Shown here: positions 1 to 8,278 of the stretch, one piece after another
How positions within the stretch are numbered: the stretch's first letter is position 1
Layout of the letters: the number at the start of each line of letters is the position of its first letter
Source of the DNA: MESE01 sp036675035
Lineage (GTDB): Bacteria; Pseudomonadota; Gammaproteobacteria; Burkholderiales; Burkholderiaceae_D
DNA: 23,091 nucleotides
Direction of reading: 5' to 3'
Assembly: GCA_036675035.1 (NCBI GenBank)
Contig: JAKFFO010000167.1
Span: forward strand, 1 to 23,091
Notes under the pieces: generated by a model
Databases searched by the model: none
Seen by the model: the letters and a program-made list of their open reading frames with translations, nothing else
Told to the model about the DNA's origin: nothing
Position numbers and translations under genes: made by a program

Positions 1-184
1 AAAACCGGTGCGCATCAGCACCGAAATCGGCGCAGTGCGCCAGACGGCCAATGCACATGCCGAGGCGGAGCGCGCGGCACGCCAGCGGGAAGCAGAGCGG
101 GCAATGCACGATGATCCATTCGTACAGACATTGATACGGGAATTCGGCGCAACCATCGTGCCGGGATCGATCAAACCAATCTAA
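1..184 (+). CDS. dnaX: DNA polymerase III subunit gamma/tau, C-terminal end (partial)
   Basis: The open frame from base 2 to the TAA at 182-184 gives about 60 residues: a charged Ala/Glu/Arg-rich helix, then a short conserved-looking tail with DDPFVQTLIREFGA and IVPGSIKPI. This matches the usual C-terminus of betaproteobacterial tau, the clamp-loader subunit that bridges polymerase and DnaB helicase. The ATPase domains lie upstream of the window. The identification rests on the tail motif and on the following ybaB and recR, which form a conserved gene string with dnaX in many proteobacteria. The ybaB start is only 35 nt past the stop, so co-transcription is likely. Confidence 0.8.
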   Translation, partial: KPVRISTEIGAVRQTANAHAEAERAARQREAERAMHDDPFVQTLIREFGATIVPGSIKPI

Positions 185-219
185 TCTAATTCAATCTAGT
201 CATAGAACAGGAGTGCACC

Positions 220-546
220 ATGATGAAAAATCAATTGGCAGGTCTGATGAAGCAGGCCCAGACGATGCAGGACAACATGAAGAAAATGCAGGACCAGCTG
301 GCGACGATCGAGGTCGAGGGCCAGTCCGGGGCCGGCGTGGTGAAGGTCGTGATGACATGCAAAAACGATGTCAAGCGCGTTTCGATCGATCCGTCCTTGC
401 TCGGTGACGACAAGGACATGCTTGAAGATCTGGTGGCTGCCGCATTCAACGATGCGGTACGCAAGGCAGAAGCGACTTCGCAGGAAAAAATGGCGGGCAT
501 GACTGCCGGTTTGCCGCTGCCGCCCGGATTCAAGATGCCGTTTTGA
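220..546 (+). CDS. ybaB: YbaB/EbfC family nucleoid-associated protein
   Basis: This 108-residue protein is of usual family length and has the family pattern: an N-terminal helix rich in Met, Gln and Lys (MKQAQTMQDNMKKMQDQL), a beta-sheet core with the SGAGVVKVVMTCKNDVKRVSIDPSLL stretch split over strands, and a C-terminal helix ending in a Pro/Gly-rich tail (LPLPPGFKMPF). The family binds DNA as a dimer and is encoded with dnaX and recR, as here. AGGAG at 209-213 lies upstream of two consecutive ATG codons (220 and 223), so either could be the start, giving 108 or 107 residues. RecR begins 37 nt after the stop. Confidence 0.93.
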   Translation: MMKNQLAGLMKQAQTMQDNMKKMQDQLATIEVEGQSGAGVVKVVMTCKNDVKRVSIDPSLLGDDKDMLEDLVAAAFNDAVRKAEATSQEKMAGMTAGLPLPPGFKMPF

Positions 547-583
547 CCTTCAAACTGCCGAATTCAAGCTGCGGTAAAAATTT

Positions 584-1180
584 GTGAAATCACCTTCCAG
601 CCTCGTATTTCTTACCGAAACCTTGCGCCGGTTGCCGGGGGTCGGACCAAAATCCGCACAGCGCATGGCCTACCATCTGATGCAGCATGATCGCGATGGC
701 GCTGCGCAACTCGGCCGCGCATTGACCCAGGCGGTCGACAGGATCCAGCACTGCGCACGATGCAATACATTTACCGAAAACGACATCTGCGAAACCTGCC
801 TGGATGCCGAACGCGACGCCAGCCTGCTGTGCGTGGTCGAGACGCCCGGAGATCAGTTGATGATCGAGCAGACACTGACTTACAAGGGACTGTACTTTGT
901 ATTGATGGGGCGTCTGTCGCCGCTCGATGGCATCGGCCCGAAGGAAATTCATCTTGAAAAACTGATGGCGCGCGCCACGGATGGCATCGTCAAAGAAGTG
1001 GTGCTTGCCACCAATTTCACCAATGAAGGCGAAGCGACGGCGCACTACATCAGCGAAACGCTCAAGGCGCGCGGATTGAAAGTAAGCCGACTCGCGCGTG
1101 GCGTGCCGGTCGGCGGCGAACTGGAGTACGTCGATGCCGGCACGATTGCGCGCGCGATGCTGGACCGGCGATCGACCTGA
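584..1180 (+). CDS. recR: Recombination mediator protein RecR
   Basis: RecR works with RecF and RecO to load RecA at single-stranded gaps. The 198-residue product has the expected order: an N-terminal helix-hairpin-helix (LRRLPGVGPKSAQRMAYHL), a four-cysteine zinc finger (C57, C60, C69, C72), a Toprim domain (VVETPGDQLMIEQT; the FVLMGRLSPLDGIGP segment) and a C-terminal segment with GEATAHYI and GVPVGGELE. The length is close to the E. coli protein (about 200). The start is GTG at 584, because the homologous N-terminus begins just there and no ATG fits. A clear Shine-Dalgarno is lacking. It belongs to the dnaX-ybaB-recR string. Confidence 0.96.
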   Translation: MKSPSSLVFLTETLRRLPGVGPKSAQRMAYHLMQHDRDGAAQLGRALTQAVDRIQHCARCNTFTENDICETCLDAERDASLLCVVETPGDQLMIEQTLTYKGLYFVLMGRLSPLDGIGPKEIHLEKLMARATDGIVKEVVLATNFTNEGEATAHYISETLKARGLKVSRLARGVPVGGELEYVDAGTIARAMLDRRST

Positions 1181-1185
1181 CGCAC

Positions 1186-2430
1186 ATGCATACCGAGAAA
1201 ACTCCCGGACCGCTGGCCGGCATCAAGGTACTGGAACTCGGCACGTTGATCGCCGGCCCGTTCTGCTCGCGCATGCTGGCGGAGTTCGGTGCCGAAGTGA
1301 TCAAGATCGAGTCGCCGGACGGCGGCGACCCGATACGGCAATGGCGGGTGCTGAAGGACGGCACGTCGCTGTGGTGGTCGGTGCAGGCTCGCAACAAGAA
1401 AAGCATCACGCTGAACATGAAGGATCCGCGCGGGCAGGAAATCGCGAAAAAACTCGCACTGGACGCGGATCTCATCATCGAAAATTATCGGCCGGGCGTG
1501 CTGGAAAAATGGAACCTCGGCTATGAATTGCTGAAAGCCGAAAACCCCGCCACGATCATGGTGCGCCTGTCGGGTTACGGGCAGACCGGACCGATGAAGG
1601 ATTTGCCCGGCTTCGGCGCGATTGGCGAATCGATGGGTGGCATGCGTTATGTTTCGGGGCATCCGGATCGTCCGCCGGTCCGTATCGGTATTTCGATCGG
1701 CGACTCGGTCGCAGCGCTGCACGGCGTGATCGGTGCGATGATGGCGCTGCGCCATCGCGATGCAACCGGCGGCAGATGGAACGGCAAGACCGGCGCGCAA
1801 TGCGTGGCCGGGCAGGGCCAGATGGTGGATGTCGCGCTGTATGAAGCAGTATTCAACATGATGGAGTCGATGGTGCCGGAATTCGATTTCGCCGGCGTGG
1901 TGCGTGAACGCACCGGCGGCGCGCTGCCGGGCATTGTGCCGTCCAATACCTACACCACCCGGGACGGTGAAAATATCGTGGTTGCCGGCAATGGCGATGC
2001 AATTTTCAAACGCTTGATGCGGGCGATCGATCGCACCGATCTCGCCGACGACCCGGATCTGGCACGCAACGACGGACGAGTGCCGCGTACTGCCGAGATC
2101 GACGGCGCGATCCAGGCCTGGTGCGGCACGCAACACATAGACCAGGCACTTGCGACACTCAAGCAAGCGGACGTCCCTGTAAGCAAAATATATTCGGTGC
2201 GCGACATGATGAGCGACCCGCAATTTCTCGCGCGCGGCATGTTTGAGCAGCATGCATTTCAGGATGGTACGCCGATCACACTGCCGGCGATTACGCCCAA
2301 GCTGTCTGCCACGCCGGGCACGACGAAATGGCTGGGCCCGGCGTTGGGCGAGCATAATCGTGAAGTGCTGCATGCACTCGGGCTGGATGATGCACAGATC
2401 GAGATCCTGAATCAAGAAGGCGTTCTGTAG
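1186..2430 (+). CDS. Class III (CaiB/BaiF family) acyl-CoA transferase
   Basis: This 414-residue protein fits family III CoA-transferases, which move CoA between carboxylic acids through an aspartyl-CoA thioester. The N-terminus has KVLELGTLIAGPFCSRML and FGAEVIKIE, followed by NKKSITLN, IIENYRPGVLEKW and LSGYGQTGP. The likely catalytic aspartate is D173 in ISIGDSVAAL, where the formyl-CoA transferase and CaiB nucleophile falls. The C-terminus carries VPVSKIYSVRDMMSDPQF, also typical. The substrate cannot be read; fumarate/mesaconyl-, succinyl- or oxalyl-type donors are all possible. It starts 5 nt after the recR stop and is probably translated from the recR transcript. An 11-12 residue stretch near residues 197-208 looks like an insertion compared with the usual ATGxGQxVDVAL segment. 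Confidence 0.92.
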   Translation: MHTEKTPGPLAGIKVLELGTLIAGPFCSRMLAEFGAEVIKIESPDGGDPIRQWRVLKDGTSLWWSVQARNKKSITLNMKDPRGQEIAKKLALDADLIIENYRPGVLEKWNLGYELLKAENPATIMVRLSGYGQTGPMKDLPGFGAIGESMGGMRYVSGHPDRPPVRIGISIGDSVAALHGVIGAMMALRHRDATGGRWNGKTGAQCVAGQGQMVDVALYEAVFNMMESMVPEFDFAGVVRERTGGALPGIVPSNTYTTRDGENIVVAGNGDAIFKRLMRAIDRTDLADDPDLARNDGRVPRTAEIDGAIQAWCGTQHIDQALATLKQADVPVSKIYSVRDMMSDPQFLARGMFEQHAFQDGTPITLPAITPKLSATPGTTKWLGPALGEHNREVLHALGLDDAQIEILNQEGVL

Positions 2431-2495
2431 ACATGCCGGCCGGCCGATGGCAGGCAGCATATCAAGGGCGCTTCCGTGCACTGAGATCGGCAACC

Positions 2496-2512
2496 TGAAA
2501 CAAGTTGTTTCA
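2496..2512. promoter_or_regulatory. Near-perfect 17-bp palindrome upstream of chrA (candidate operator)
   Basis: TGAAACAAGTTGTTTCA has two 8-base arms that are exact reverse complements around a single central G. It ends 20 nt before the ATG chosen for chrA. It has no T-run after it, so it is not a convincing terminator of the preceding gene. Size and position suit a dimeric repressor site. No regulator gene lies next to it, so the binding protein is unknown. Confidence 0.5.
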
Positions 2513-2532
2513 ACCCTTGTCGATTGAATCCG

Positions 2533-3762
2533 ATGCTAATAAAAAATGGCGAACGTGTGCTGGGCACCAATAGCGAAGACCGTGGCGCGTGGTCTGTTTT
2601 TCTAATCTTCCTGCGTCTTGGGCTGACCTCTTTCGGCGGACCCATTGCGCACCTGGGCTACTTCCGCGACGAGTTCGTCATACGCCGCCGCTGGCTGACC
2701 GAGCGCAGTTATGCGGACATGGTCGCGTTATGTCAGTTTCTTCCCGGACCGGCGAGCAGCCAGGTCGGCATTGCATTGGGGTTGTCGCGTTCAGGTTATG
2801 CCGGGGCGCTTGCTGCGTGGGCGGGTTTTACTCTTCCTTCGGCGGCCGCGCTGATGCTGTTTGCGGCAGGGATTGCGAATTACGGGGACGCAGTGTCATC
2901 CGGTGCGCTGCACGGTCTGAAAGTGGTGGCTGTCGCCGTGGTAGCTCAGGCGGTATGGGGCATGGCACGCAAGCTGTGCCCGGATGTGCTGCGCGCCATC
3001 ATCATGGCAATCGCGGCTTGCGTGGTGCTGCTTGTCTTGTCCCCCTGGAGCCAGGTCGGCGTGATCGTTGCCGCCGGCATCGCGGGTATTCTGTTCTTCA
3101 AGCCGGCACACGCGGCCGAGCACGATCCGCTGCCGATCGCGGTCAGCCGCCGTGCCGGGGTAGTCTGCCTGTCGCTATTCTTTGTGTTGCTGGCCGGATT
3201 GCCGGTACTGACCCAACTGATTCCGGGCAAGGCTGTCGCGGTGGTGGATGCGTTCTACCGTGCCGGGTCGCTGGTGTTCGGCGGCGGCCATGTCGTACTG
3301 CCGCTGTTGCAAGCCGAGGTGGTGCCGTCCGGCTGGGTAGATAATGAATCTTTCCTGGCCGGATACGGTGCGGCTCAGGCAGTGCCCGGCCCGTTGTTCA
3401 CCTTCGCAGCATTCCTCGGAGCTTCGATGACTAGCGAGCCGTCCGGCTGGATCGGCGGCATGATCTGTCTGCTTGCCATTTTCATGCCGTCGTTCCTGCT
3501 GGTCGTCGGCGTGTTGCCATTCTGGGAGCGGCTGCGCGGCAATCTGCGCATGCAGGCAGCACTGGCCGGCGTCAACGCCGCTGTGGTGGGCCTGTTGCTG
3601 GCCGCACTGTACCAGCCGGTATGGACCAGCGCAATCCATCGACCGCAAGACTTCGGGCTGGCGCTGCTGGCTCTTGTTGCGTTGATGTACTGGAGGCTGC
3701 CGCCATGGCTGGTTGTCGCGGGTAGTGCGGCGGCCGGTTGGTTGTTGACTATCGCGCTGTAA
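2533..3762 (+). CDS. chrA: Chromate transporter, CHR family, two-domain form
   Basis: The 409-residue membrane protein has the internal duplication of long ChrA proteins. The N-terminal half carries FLRLGLTSFGGPIAHLGY, WLTERSYADMVALCQFLPGP and a following hydrophobic segment. The C-terminal half repeats the plan with YRAGSLVFGGGHVVLPLL and YGAAQAVPGPLFTFAAFLG. About ten hydrophobic stretches are visible. Characterised ChrA proteins expel chromate from the cytoplasm, and some homologues transport sulfate or are uncharacterised. An in-frame TTG at 2524 would add three residues, and neither start has a good Shine-Dalgarno, so the start is uncertain. No chrB, chrC or chrF gene lies nearby. The 17-bp palindrome just upstream may control it. 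Confidence 0.92.
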   Translation: MLIKNGERVLGTNSEDRGAWSVFLIFLRLGLTSFGGPIAHLGYFRDEFVIRRRWLTERSYADMVALCQFLPGPASSQVGIALGLSRSGYAGALAAWAGFTLPSAAALMLFAAGIANYGDAVSSGALHGLKVVAVAVVAQAVWGMARKLCPDVLRAIIMAIAACVVLLVLSPWSQVGVIVAAGIAGILFFKPAHAAEHDPLPIAVSRRAGVVCLSLFFVLLAGLPVLTQLIPGKAVAVVDAFYRAGSLVFGGGHVVLPLLQAEVVPSGWVDNESFLAGYGAAQAVPGPLFTFAAFLGASMTSEPSGWIGGMICLLAIFMPSFLLVVGVLPFWERLRGNLRMQAALAGVNAAVVGLLLAALYQPVWTSAIHRPQDFGLALLALVALMYWRLPPWLVVAGSAAAGWLLTIAL

Positions 3763-3935
3763 GGCAGCGGAAGCCTGAATCGGGATCGCTTTTGCGGTTT
3801 CTGACGCGAGCAGGCGCGGGTCTTGCATTGACATCATTGATGCGGCGAATGCACTGGTTTGGTACGATCCTTGCACCGATACAGGGACCGCACCGCTCAT
3901 GCCGCCCTAATTAAACCTGCACATGGAGAATAAGA

Positions 3936-4526
3936 ATGTTCTATGCATCCGCCAAATCCGGAACTCGGGCCGCCATGCTGGCCACCGCAACGTTGCTGGC
4001 TTCACCCGCTTTTGCTCATGATGGCAGCGCTCACACGGGTGGCTTGACCGCCGGATTGCTGCATCCGCTGATGGGGCCGGATCATATTCTTGCGATGCTG
4101 GCGATCGGAATCTGGGCAGCACAATGCAAAGGAGGCATCCGCTGGTCGACGCTGTTCGCATTTCCGATAGTCATGGCGCTGGGAGCCATCCTAGCAATCT
4201 CCGGAGTTCGGTTGCCGGGCATCGAATCCGGGATCGCCGGTTCGGTCGCCGTTCTCGGTTTGCTGATCGCGTTTGCAGTGCGGATGCCGGCTTGGGCCAG
4301 TGCTGCGGTGGTTTCGCTTTTCGGGTTGGTGCATGGCGTTGCGCATGGCATGGAGTTGCCTGCGGATGCGTCGCCGGTTTTGTTCGGCGTCGGATTCATG
4401 CTCGCCACGCTGGTTTTGCAAGCGATCGGCCTGAAGCTGGCCCGTATTGGCGTCGCGCCGGTCGCACGCATGCTTGGCGCCGCGATAGCGGTCGCAGGCG
4501 GTTATCTACTGGTGGGCATCGGATGA
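3936..4526 (+). CDS. hupE: HupE/UreJ family membrane protein (probable nickel/cobalt permease)
   Basis: The 196-residue product begins with a cleavable-looking signal (hydrophobic core ending ASPAFA, then HDGSAHTGG). The mature protein then has the family signature HPLMGPDHILAMLAIGIWAA, whose His-Asp-His arrangement is thought to bind metal. About six hydrophobic segments follow, including a second histidine-containing motif (LVHGVAHGMELP). Family members import Ni(II) or Co(II) and usually sit in hydrogenase or urease operons. None of those genes is here, so the cargo is open. GGAG at 3925-3928 is well placed for the ATG at 3936. It faces the end of tal, convergent, across a 115-nt gap. Confidence 0.88.
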   Translation: MFYASAKSGTRAAMLATATLLASPAFAHDGSAHTGGLTAGLLHPLMGPDHILAMLAIGIWAAQCKGGIRWSTLFAFPIVMALGAILAISGVRLPGIESGIAGSVAVLGLLIAFAVRMPAWASAAVVSLFGLVHGVAHGMELPADASPVLFGVGFMLATLVLQAIGLKLARIGVAPVARMLGAAIAVAGGYLLVGIG

Positions 4527-4575
4527 GCGGTTGCTAGTTCAGACTTCGACGGTAGGCCCGTAGCGAGCGGTGGAT

Positions 4576-4599
4576 AAAAAAGCCGATCAAGGCAACGGC
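4576..4599 (-). terminator. Weak candidate intrinsic terminator after tal
   Basis: Read on the minus strand, a short GCCG/CGGC stem with a 10-nt loop is followed directly by six T residues, about 43 nt past the tal stop. The stem is only four base pairs, so this is tentative. It sits between the convergent hupE and tal genes. Confidence 0.3.
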
Positions 4600-4641
4600 G
4601 AGCCGGATAGCGCGAACCCTTCCCGCCGAAGATATGAAAAG

Positions 4642-5577
4642 TCAGCGCAGCGCGTCGACCAGCTTTTCCAGCTTGACTGCATCGGCGCAAAACTGCCGGA
4701 TACCTTCAGCCAGCTTTTCGGTTCCCATCGCATCGTCGTTGAGCATCGCACGAAACGATTTTTCATCGAGACTCAGTTTTTCCAGATCCGATGATTGCGC
4801 CAATTCGGTGCTCAACTTGCGCGTTACCGGTGCATCGCCTGACGCCAGCTGTTGCAGCAGCTCGGGGCTGATCGTCAGCAAGTCGCATCCGGCCAGCTCG
4901 ATGATTTGCGAAGTATTCCGAAAACTTGCGCCCATCACTTCGGTCTTGTAACCGAATTTCCGGTAATAGCTATAGATCCGTTTGACCGATTGCACGCCCG
5001 GGTCGTCTGCGCCGGTATATTCCTGTCCGGTCGATTTTTTGTACCAGTCGTAGATGCGGCCGACGAAAGGGGAAATCAGCTGCACGTTCGCTTCGGCGCA
5101 GGCGATCGCTTGCGGCAGGGCGAACAGTAGCGTCATGTTGCAGCGAATATCTTCTTTTTCCAGCACTTCAGCCGCCCGTATGCCTTCCCAGGTGGAGGCG
5201 ATCTTGATCAGTACGCGTTCGCGTGCAATTCCGGCCGCTTCATACAGCGCGATCAGCGCGCGACCCTTGTCGATCGTTCCACTGGTATCGAACGACAGGT
5301 GCGCGTCCGTCTCGGTGGAGACGCGGCCGGGAATGATTTTCAGAATTTCGGTGCCGAACGCGACCAGCAAGTGATCGATTATTTCGGTGGTAGTCTGCTT
5401 CGCGTGATCCCGCACGGTCTTTTCGAGCAGCGGCTTGTACTCATCCTTCTGGACCGCTTTCAGGATCAGCGATGGATTGGTGGTCGCGTCGCGCGGAGCG
5501 AAGGTCTTGATCGACTGGAAATCGCCGGTGTCGGCAACGATCGTGGTGTATTGTTTCAGTTGTTCGAGTTGATTCAT
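4642..5577 (-). CDS. tal: Transaldolase
   Basis: Transaldolase transfers a dihydroxyacetone unit between sugar phosphates in the non-oxidative pentose phosphate pathway. The 311-residue length matches the classical TalB subfamily (about 317). Visible landmarks are VADTGDF with the catalytic Asp near residue 16, RDATTNPSLIL, FGTEILKIIPGRVSTE, and the Schiff-base lysine K125 in VLIKIASTWEG. Later come LLFALPQAIACAEA, ISPFVGRIYDWY and VMGASFRN. The frame is open for 56 codons upstream, but the family N-terminus (MNQLEQLKQYTTIVADTGDF) fixes the start at 5577. No strong Shine-Dalgarno is present. It is the last gene of the minus-strand pgi-hexR-tal group, 85 nt after hexR, so co-transcription is plausible. 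Confidence 0.96.
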   Translation of the reverse strand: MNQLEQLKQYTTIVADTGDFQSIKTFAPRDATTNPSLILKAVQKDEYKPLLEKTVRDHAKQTTTEIIDHLLVAFGTEILKIIPGRVSTETDAHLSFDTSGTIDKGRALIALYEAAGIARERVLIKIASTWEGIRAAEVLEKEDIRCNMTLLFALPQAIACAEANVQLISPFVGRIYDWYKKSTGQEYTGADDPGVQSVKRIYSYYRKFGYKTEVMGASFRNTSQIIELAGCDLLTISPELLQQLASGDAPVTRKLSTELAQSSDLEKLSLDEKSFRAMLNDDAMGTEKLAEGIRQFCADAVKLEKLVDALR

Positions 5578-5662
5578 GTCGGTGATAAAGGTAATTGAAT
5601 GCGTAACCGGAGCATTGTACGCAATCCGGCCACCGATTCGAGCCATCACGGCTTGATGCGGC

Positions 5663-6544
5663 TCACTGATCGCTGTCATCCTTTTGAGGATTTTGCAGGA
5701 ACGAGTCGAACTGCATGTCGATCCGCTGCAACGCCTTTTGCGCATTCTGCATCTTCTTGCGGAACTCCGGGCCGCGTTTCAGTGCCAGACCGACTGCCAG
5801 AATATCGATCACCACCAGGTGCGCCAGCCGCGCCGAAAGCGGCGTATACGGATCGGTATTGAAACTCAGGTCGATCGATACCATCACCGTAGCCAGGTCA
5901 GCCAGTGGCGTGCCGCTCGGCGCGAGCACGACAATGTCCGCACCGCGCTGACGTGCCAGCTGTACGCTTCGCAGCAGCGCGGTACTGCTGCCGCGCTGCG
6001 ATATGGCGACCAGAGCGTCGCCCGGCTGCAGCAGTGCCGCCGCGATACTATGGATATGCGGATCGGAGTAGGACACCGCCGGAATACCCGAACGGAAAAA
6101 TTTGTGTTGCGCATCCAGGGCGACAATGCCCGAAGTGCCTTGCCCGTAAATCTCGATCTTGCTGGCACGCGCCAGCACGTCGAGCGCGCGCTGGATCGAC
6201 TCCGGGTTGAGATTGTTGCGCAGATCGAGCAGCGCATTGATCGATCTGCTGCATATCTTGTTTACCAGGTCGTCCGCAACATCGTCCTGCAGCGTCGGCT
6301 CGTTCGCGCCGGGTGGCGCCAGCGCCAGGCTCTGCGCAAGCTTCAGCTTGAACTCATGCCAGCCGTCGTAACCGATCGCACGGCAAAAGCGCACCACCGT
6401 CGGTTCCGACACCTGTGCGCTTTTCGCCAGCGCGGTGATGTTTTCGGAAATGGTCAGTGCGGGGTTTTCCAGCACGGCCAGCGCAACCTTCTTTTCCGAT
6501 TTGGACAGCGAGTCGAGCTGTGTGCGAATCGTATCGATCAGCAT
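5663..6544 (-). CDS. hexR: RpiR-family transcriptional regulator, HexR-like
   Basis: This 293-residue protein has an RpiR-type N-terminal helix-turn-helix (about residues 1-75; ITALAKSAQVSEPTVVRFCRAIGY gives the recognition region) and a C-terminal SIS sugar-phosphate-binding domain (about 120-255; IYGQGTSGIVALDAQHKF and SQRGSSTALLRS). HexR proteins bind 2-keto-3-deoxy-6-phosphogluconate and control zwf, edd, eda, pgi and related genes. Its place between pgi and tal, divergent from edd-eda, strongly supports that role. ATG at 6544 gives the usual N-terminus (MLIDTIRTQLDSLSKSEKKV). An in-frame ATG at 6580 would overlap pgi by 23 nt and add 12 residues. With the chosen start it begins 13 nt after the pgi stop, so the two are probably one transcript and hexR may control its own expression. 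Confidence 0.9.
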   Translation of the reverse strand: MLIDTIRTQLDSLSKSEKKVALAVLENPALTISENITALAKSAQVSEPTVVRFCRAIGYDGWHEFKLKLAQSLALAPPGANEPTLQDDVADDLVNKICSRSINALLDLRNNLNPESIQRALDVLARASKIEIYGQGTSGIVALDAQHKFFRSGIPAVSYSDPHIHSIAAALLQPGDALVAISQRGSSTALLRSVQLARQRGADIVVLAPSGTPLADLATVMVSIDLSFNTDPYTPLSARLAHLVVIDILAVGLALKRGPEFRKKMQNAQKALQRIDMQFDSFLQNPQKDDSDQ

Positions 6545-6557
6545 GTAGCCGTCCGTT

Positions 6558-8192
6558 TCAGACAGGAGTTGCCGGCGCAATGGCCACCCTGGCGCGGGCG
6601 ATCAGGCCGTTGGTCGAACCGTCATGCAAATCCGGGCGCGCTGCGGCGGTAAGTTCGGATTGGATGTTCTTTGCCAGCACCTTCCCCAGTTCCACGCCCC
6701 ATTGATCGAAACTGTTGACGTCCCACAGCACGCCCTGGACGAAGGTCTTGTGTTCATACAGGGCAAGCAATGCACCGAGCGTCGCAGGCGTCAATTCGTC
6801 CATCAGGATGGTATTGCTGGGCCGGTTGCCGGGAAAGGTTTTGTGCGGCACCAGCGAATCGACTTCATCTGCATCCCGGCCGCGCATGTCGGCACGCACT
6901 TCGTCGGCCGTTCTGCCGCACATGAACGCTTCCGATTGCGCAAAGCAATTTGCCAGCAGCGCTGCATGATGGCCGGGCAGATCGTGATTCGGCTTCAGTG
7001 ACGCGATGAAATCAACCGGAATAATTTCCGTGCCCTGATGCAGCAATTGAAAATACGCATGTTGCCCGTTGGTACCGACGTCGCCCCAGATTACCGGACA
7101 ACTTGCGATTGCAAGCGGTGCCCCGCGCGAATCGACGCGTTTGCCGTTGCTTTCCATTTCAAGCTGTTGCAGATAGCTGGGAAAATGCCGCAGATCCTGG
7201 TGATACGGCGCAATAGAAATCGATGAGCTGTTGAAGAAATTTCTGTACCAGACGCCGATGAGCGCCAGGATCGCGGGCATGTTTCGCTCTAGCGGCGCAG
7301 ATTGAAAATGACGGTCCATCGCATGGGCGCCGGCCAGGAACCGGCTGAAGCTGTCAAAACCGACGGCCAGCGCGAGCGACAGTCCGATTGCCGACCATAT
7401 CGAATAGCGGCCGCCGACCCAGTCCCAGAACGGAAACATGTTTTGCGGATCGATTCCGAATGCCTTCACTGCATCGGTATTGGTCGATACCGCGACGAAA
7501 TGTTTCGCCAAATCGGATTCGTCGCCGCGTGTAAGGAACCAGGCACGCGCCGATTGCGCATTCATCATTGTTTCCAGCGTGGTGAATGTTTTGGAAGCAA
7601 CGATGAACAATGTCGTGTCGGGATTTATTTTCTGCAACAGCGCGCCCAGATCGTGTCCGTCGATGTTGGAAACGAAATGCATGCTCAGACGGGGATGCGT
7701 GAACGAGCGCAAGGCGTGGCATGCCATGCGGGGGCCGAGGTCGGAGCCGCCAATGCCGATATTGACGACGTCGGTGATCGGTTGGCCGGTACGCCCGGTC
7801 CATTCTCCGGAACGTACTCGCTGTGTGAATGTCTTCATTTGATCGAGTACCGCATGGATATCGGCAATGACGTTGCGGCCGTCCAGCATCAATGTTGCAT
7901 CGCGAGGCGTACGCAATGCGGTATGCAGTACCGCGCGCTGTTCGGTGCGATTGATTTTCTCGCCGGAGAACATCGCATCGCGGCGCGTCTCGATCGCGCG
8001 TTCACGTGCCAGCGAACAAAGCAGTTGCAGGGTTTTATCGCTGATCCGGTTTTTTGAATAGTCGAGAAACAAGCCGGCGGCTTCCAGCGAAAACCTGGAA
8101 AAGCGTTCGGAGTCGGTCGCGAACAAATCGCGCAGATGCCAGGATTGTGCGTCCTGATAATGGGTTTGAAGTGGCTGAAGAGCAGGGGTCAT
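6558..8192 (-). CDS. pgi: Glucose-6-phosphate isomerase
   Basis: Pgi interconverts glucose-6-phosphate and fructose-6-phosphate. The 544-residue protein carries both family signatures: DWVGGRYSIWSAIGLS in the middle and GVLWDVNSFDQWGVELGK near the C-terminus. It also has the sugar-phosphate-binding NIGIGGSDLGPRM and IVASKTFTTLETM, and the catalytic Glu and His segments QLEMESNGKRV and GTNGQHAYFQLLHQGT. Two in-frame ATGs are possible, 8192 (MTPALQPLQ) and 8213 (seven residues more). Neither has a Shine-Dalgarno, and the inner one fits the family better. It leads the minus-strand pgi-hexR-tal group. A candidate promoter (TATAGT at 8251-8256) with an overlapping HexR-like site lies upstream. Confidence 0.96.
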   Translation of the reverse strand: MTPALQPLQTHYQDAQSWHLRDLFATDSERFSRFSLEAAGLFLDYSKNRISDKTLQLLCSLARERAIETRRDAMFSGEKINRTEQRAVLHTALRTPRDATLMLDGRNVIADIHAVLDQMKTFTQRVRSGEWTGRTGQPITDVVNIGIGGSDLGPRMACHALRSFTHPRLSMHFVSNIDGHDLGALLQKINPDTTLFIVASKTFTTLETMMNAQSARAWFLTRGDESDLAKHFVAVSTNTDAVKAFGIDPQNMFPFWDWVGGRYSIWSAIGLSLALAVGFDSFSRFLAGAHAMDRHFQSAPLERNMPAILALIGVWYRNFFNSSSISIAPYHQDLRHFPSYLQQLEMESNGKRVDSRGAPLAIASCPVIWGDVGTNGQHAYFQLLHQGTEIIPVDFIASLKPNHDLPGHHAALLANCFAQSEAFMCGRTADEVRADMRGRDADEVDSLVPHKTFPGNRPSNTILMDELTPATLGALLALYEHKTFVQGVLWDVNSFDQWGVELGKVLAKNIQSELTAAARPDLHDGSTNGLIARARVAIAPATPV

Positions 8193-8250
8193 GTATGAAT
8201 CAGGATGCTTCATGAGCGTGTGCGCTTTAGAAAAGGTTGCAATTTACAGA

Positions 8251-8278
8251 ACTATACCCCAAGAACAGGTAATTTCAC
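8251..8278 (-). promoter_or_regulatory. Candidate sigma-70 promoter for pgi-hexR-tal
   Basis: On the minus strand GTGAAA (8278-8273; 4 of 6 to the -35 consensus), a 16-bp spacer and TATAGT (8256-8251; 5 of 6 to the -10 consensus) predict a start near 8244, about 30-50 nt before the possible pgi start codons. The -35 lies inside the candidate HexR site at 8268-8282. Confidence 0.45.

Noticed and set aside
1045..2493. Minus-strand open frame (482 codons) opposite the CoA-transferase
   Set aside because: Arg/His-rich composition without motifs and complete overlap with a recognised gene.
3828..3868. TTGACA at 3828-3833 as a hupE promoter
   Set aside because: The -35 match is perfect, but no -10-like hexamer lies at 15-19 bp; the nearest (TACGAT at 3863) is 29 bp away.
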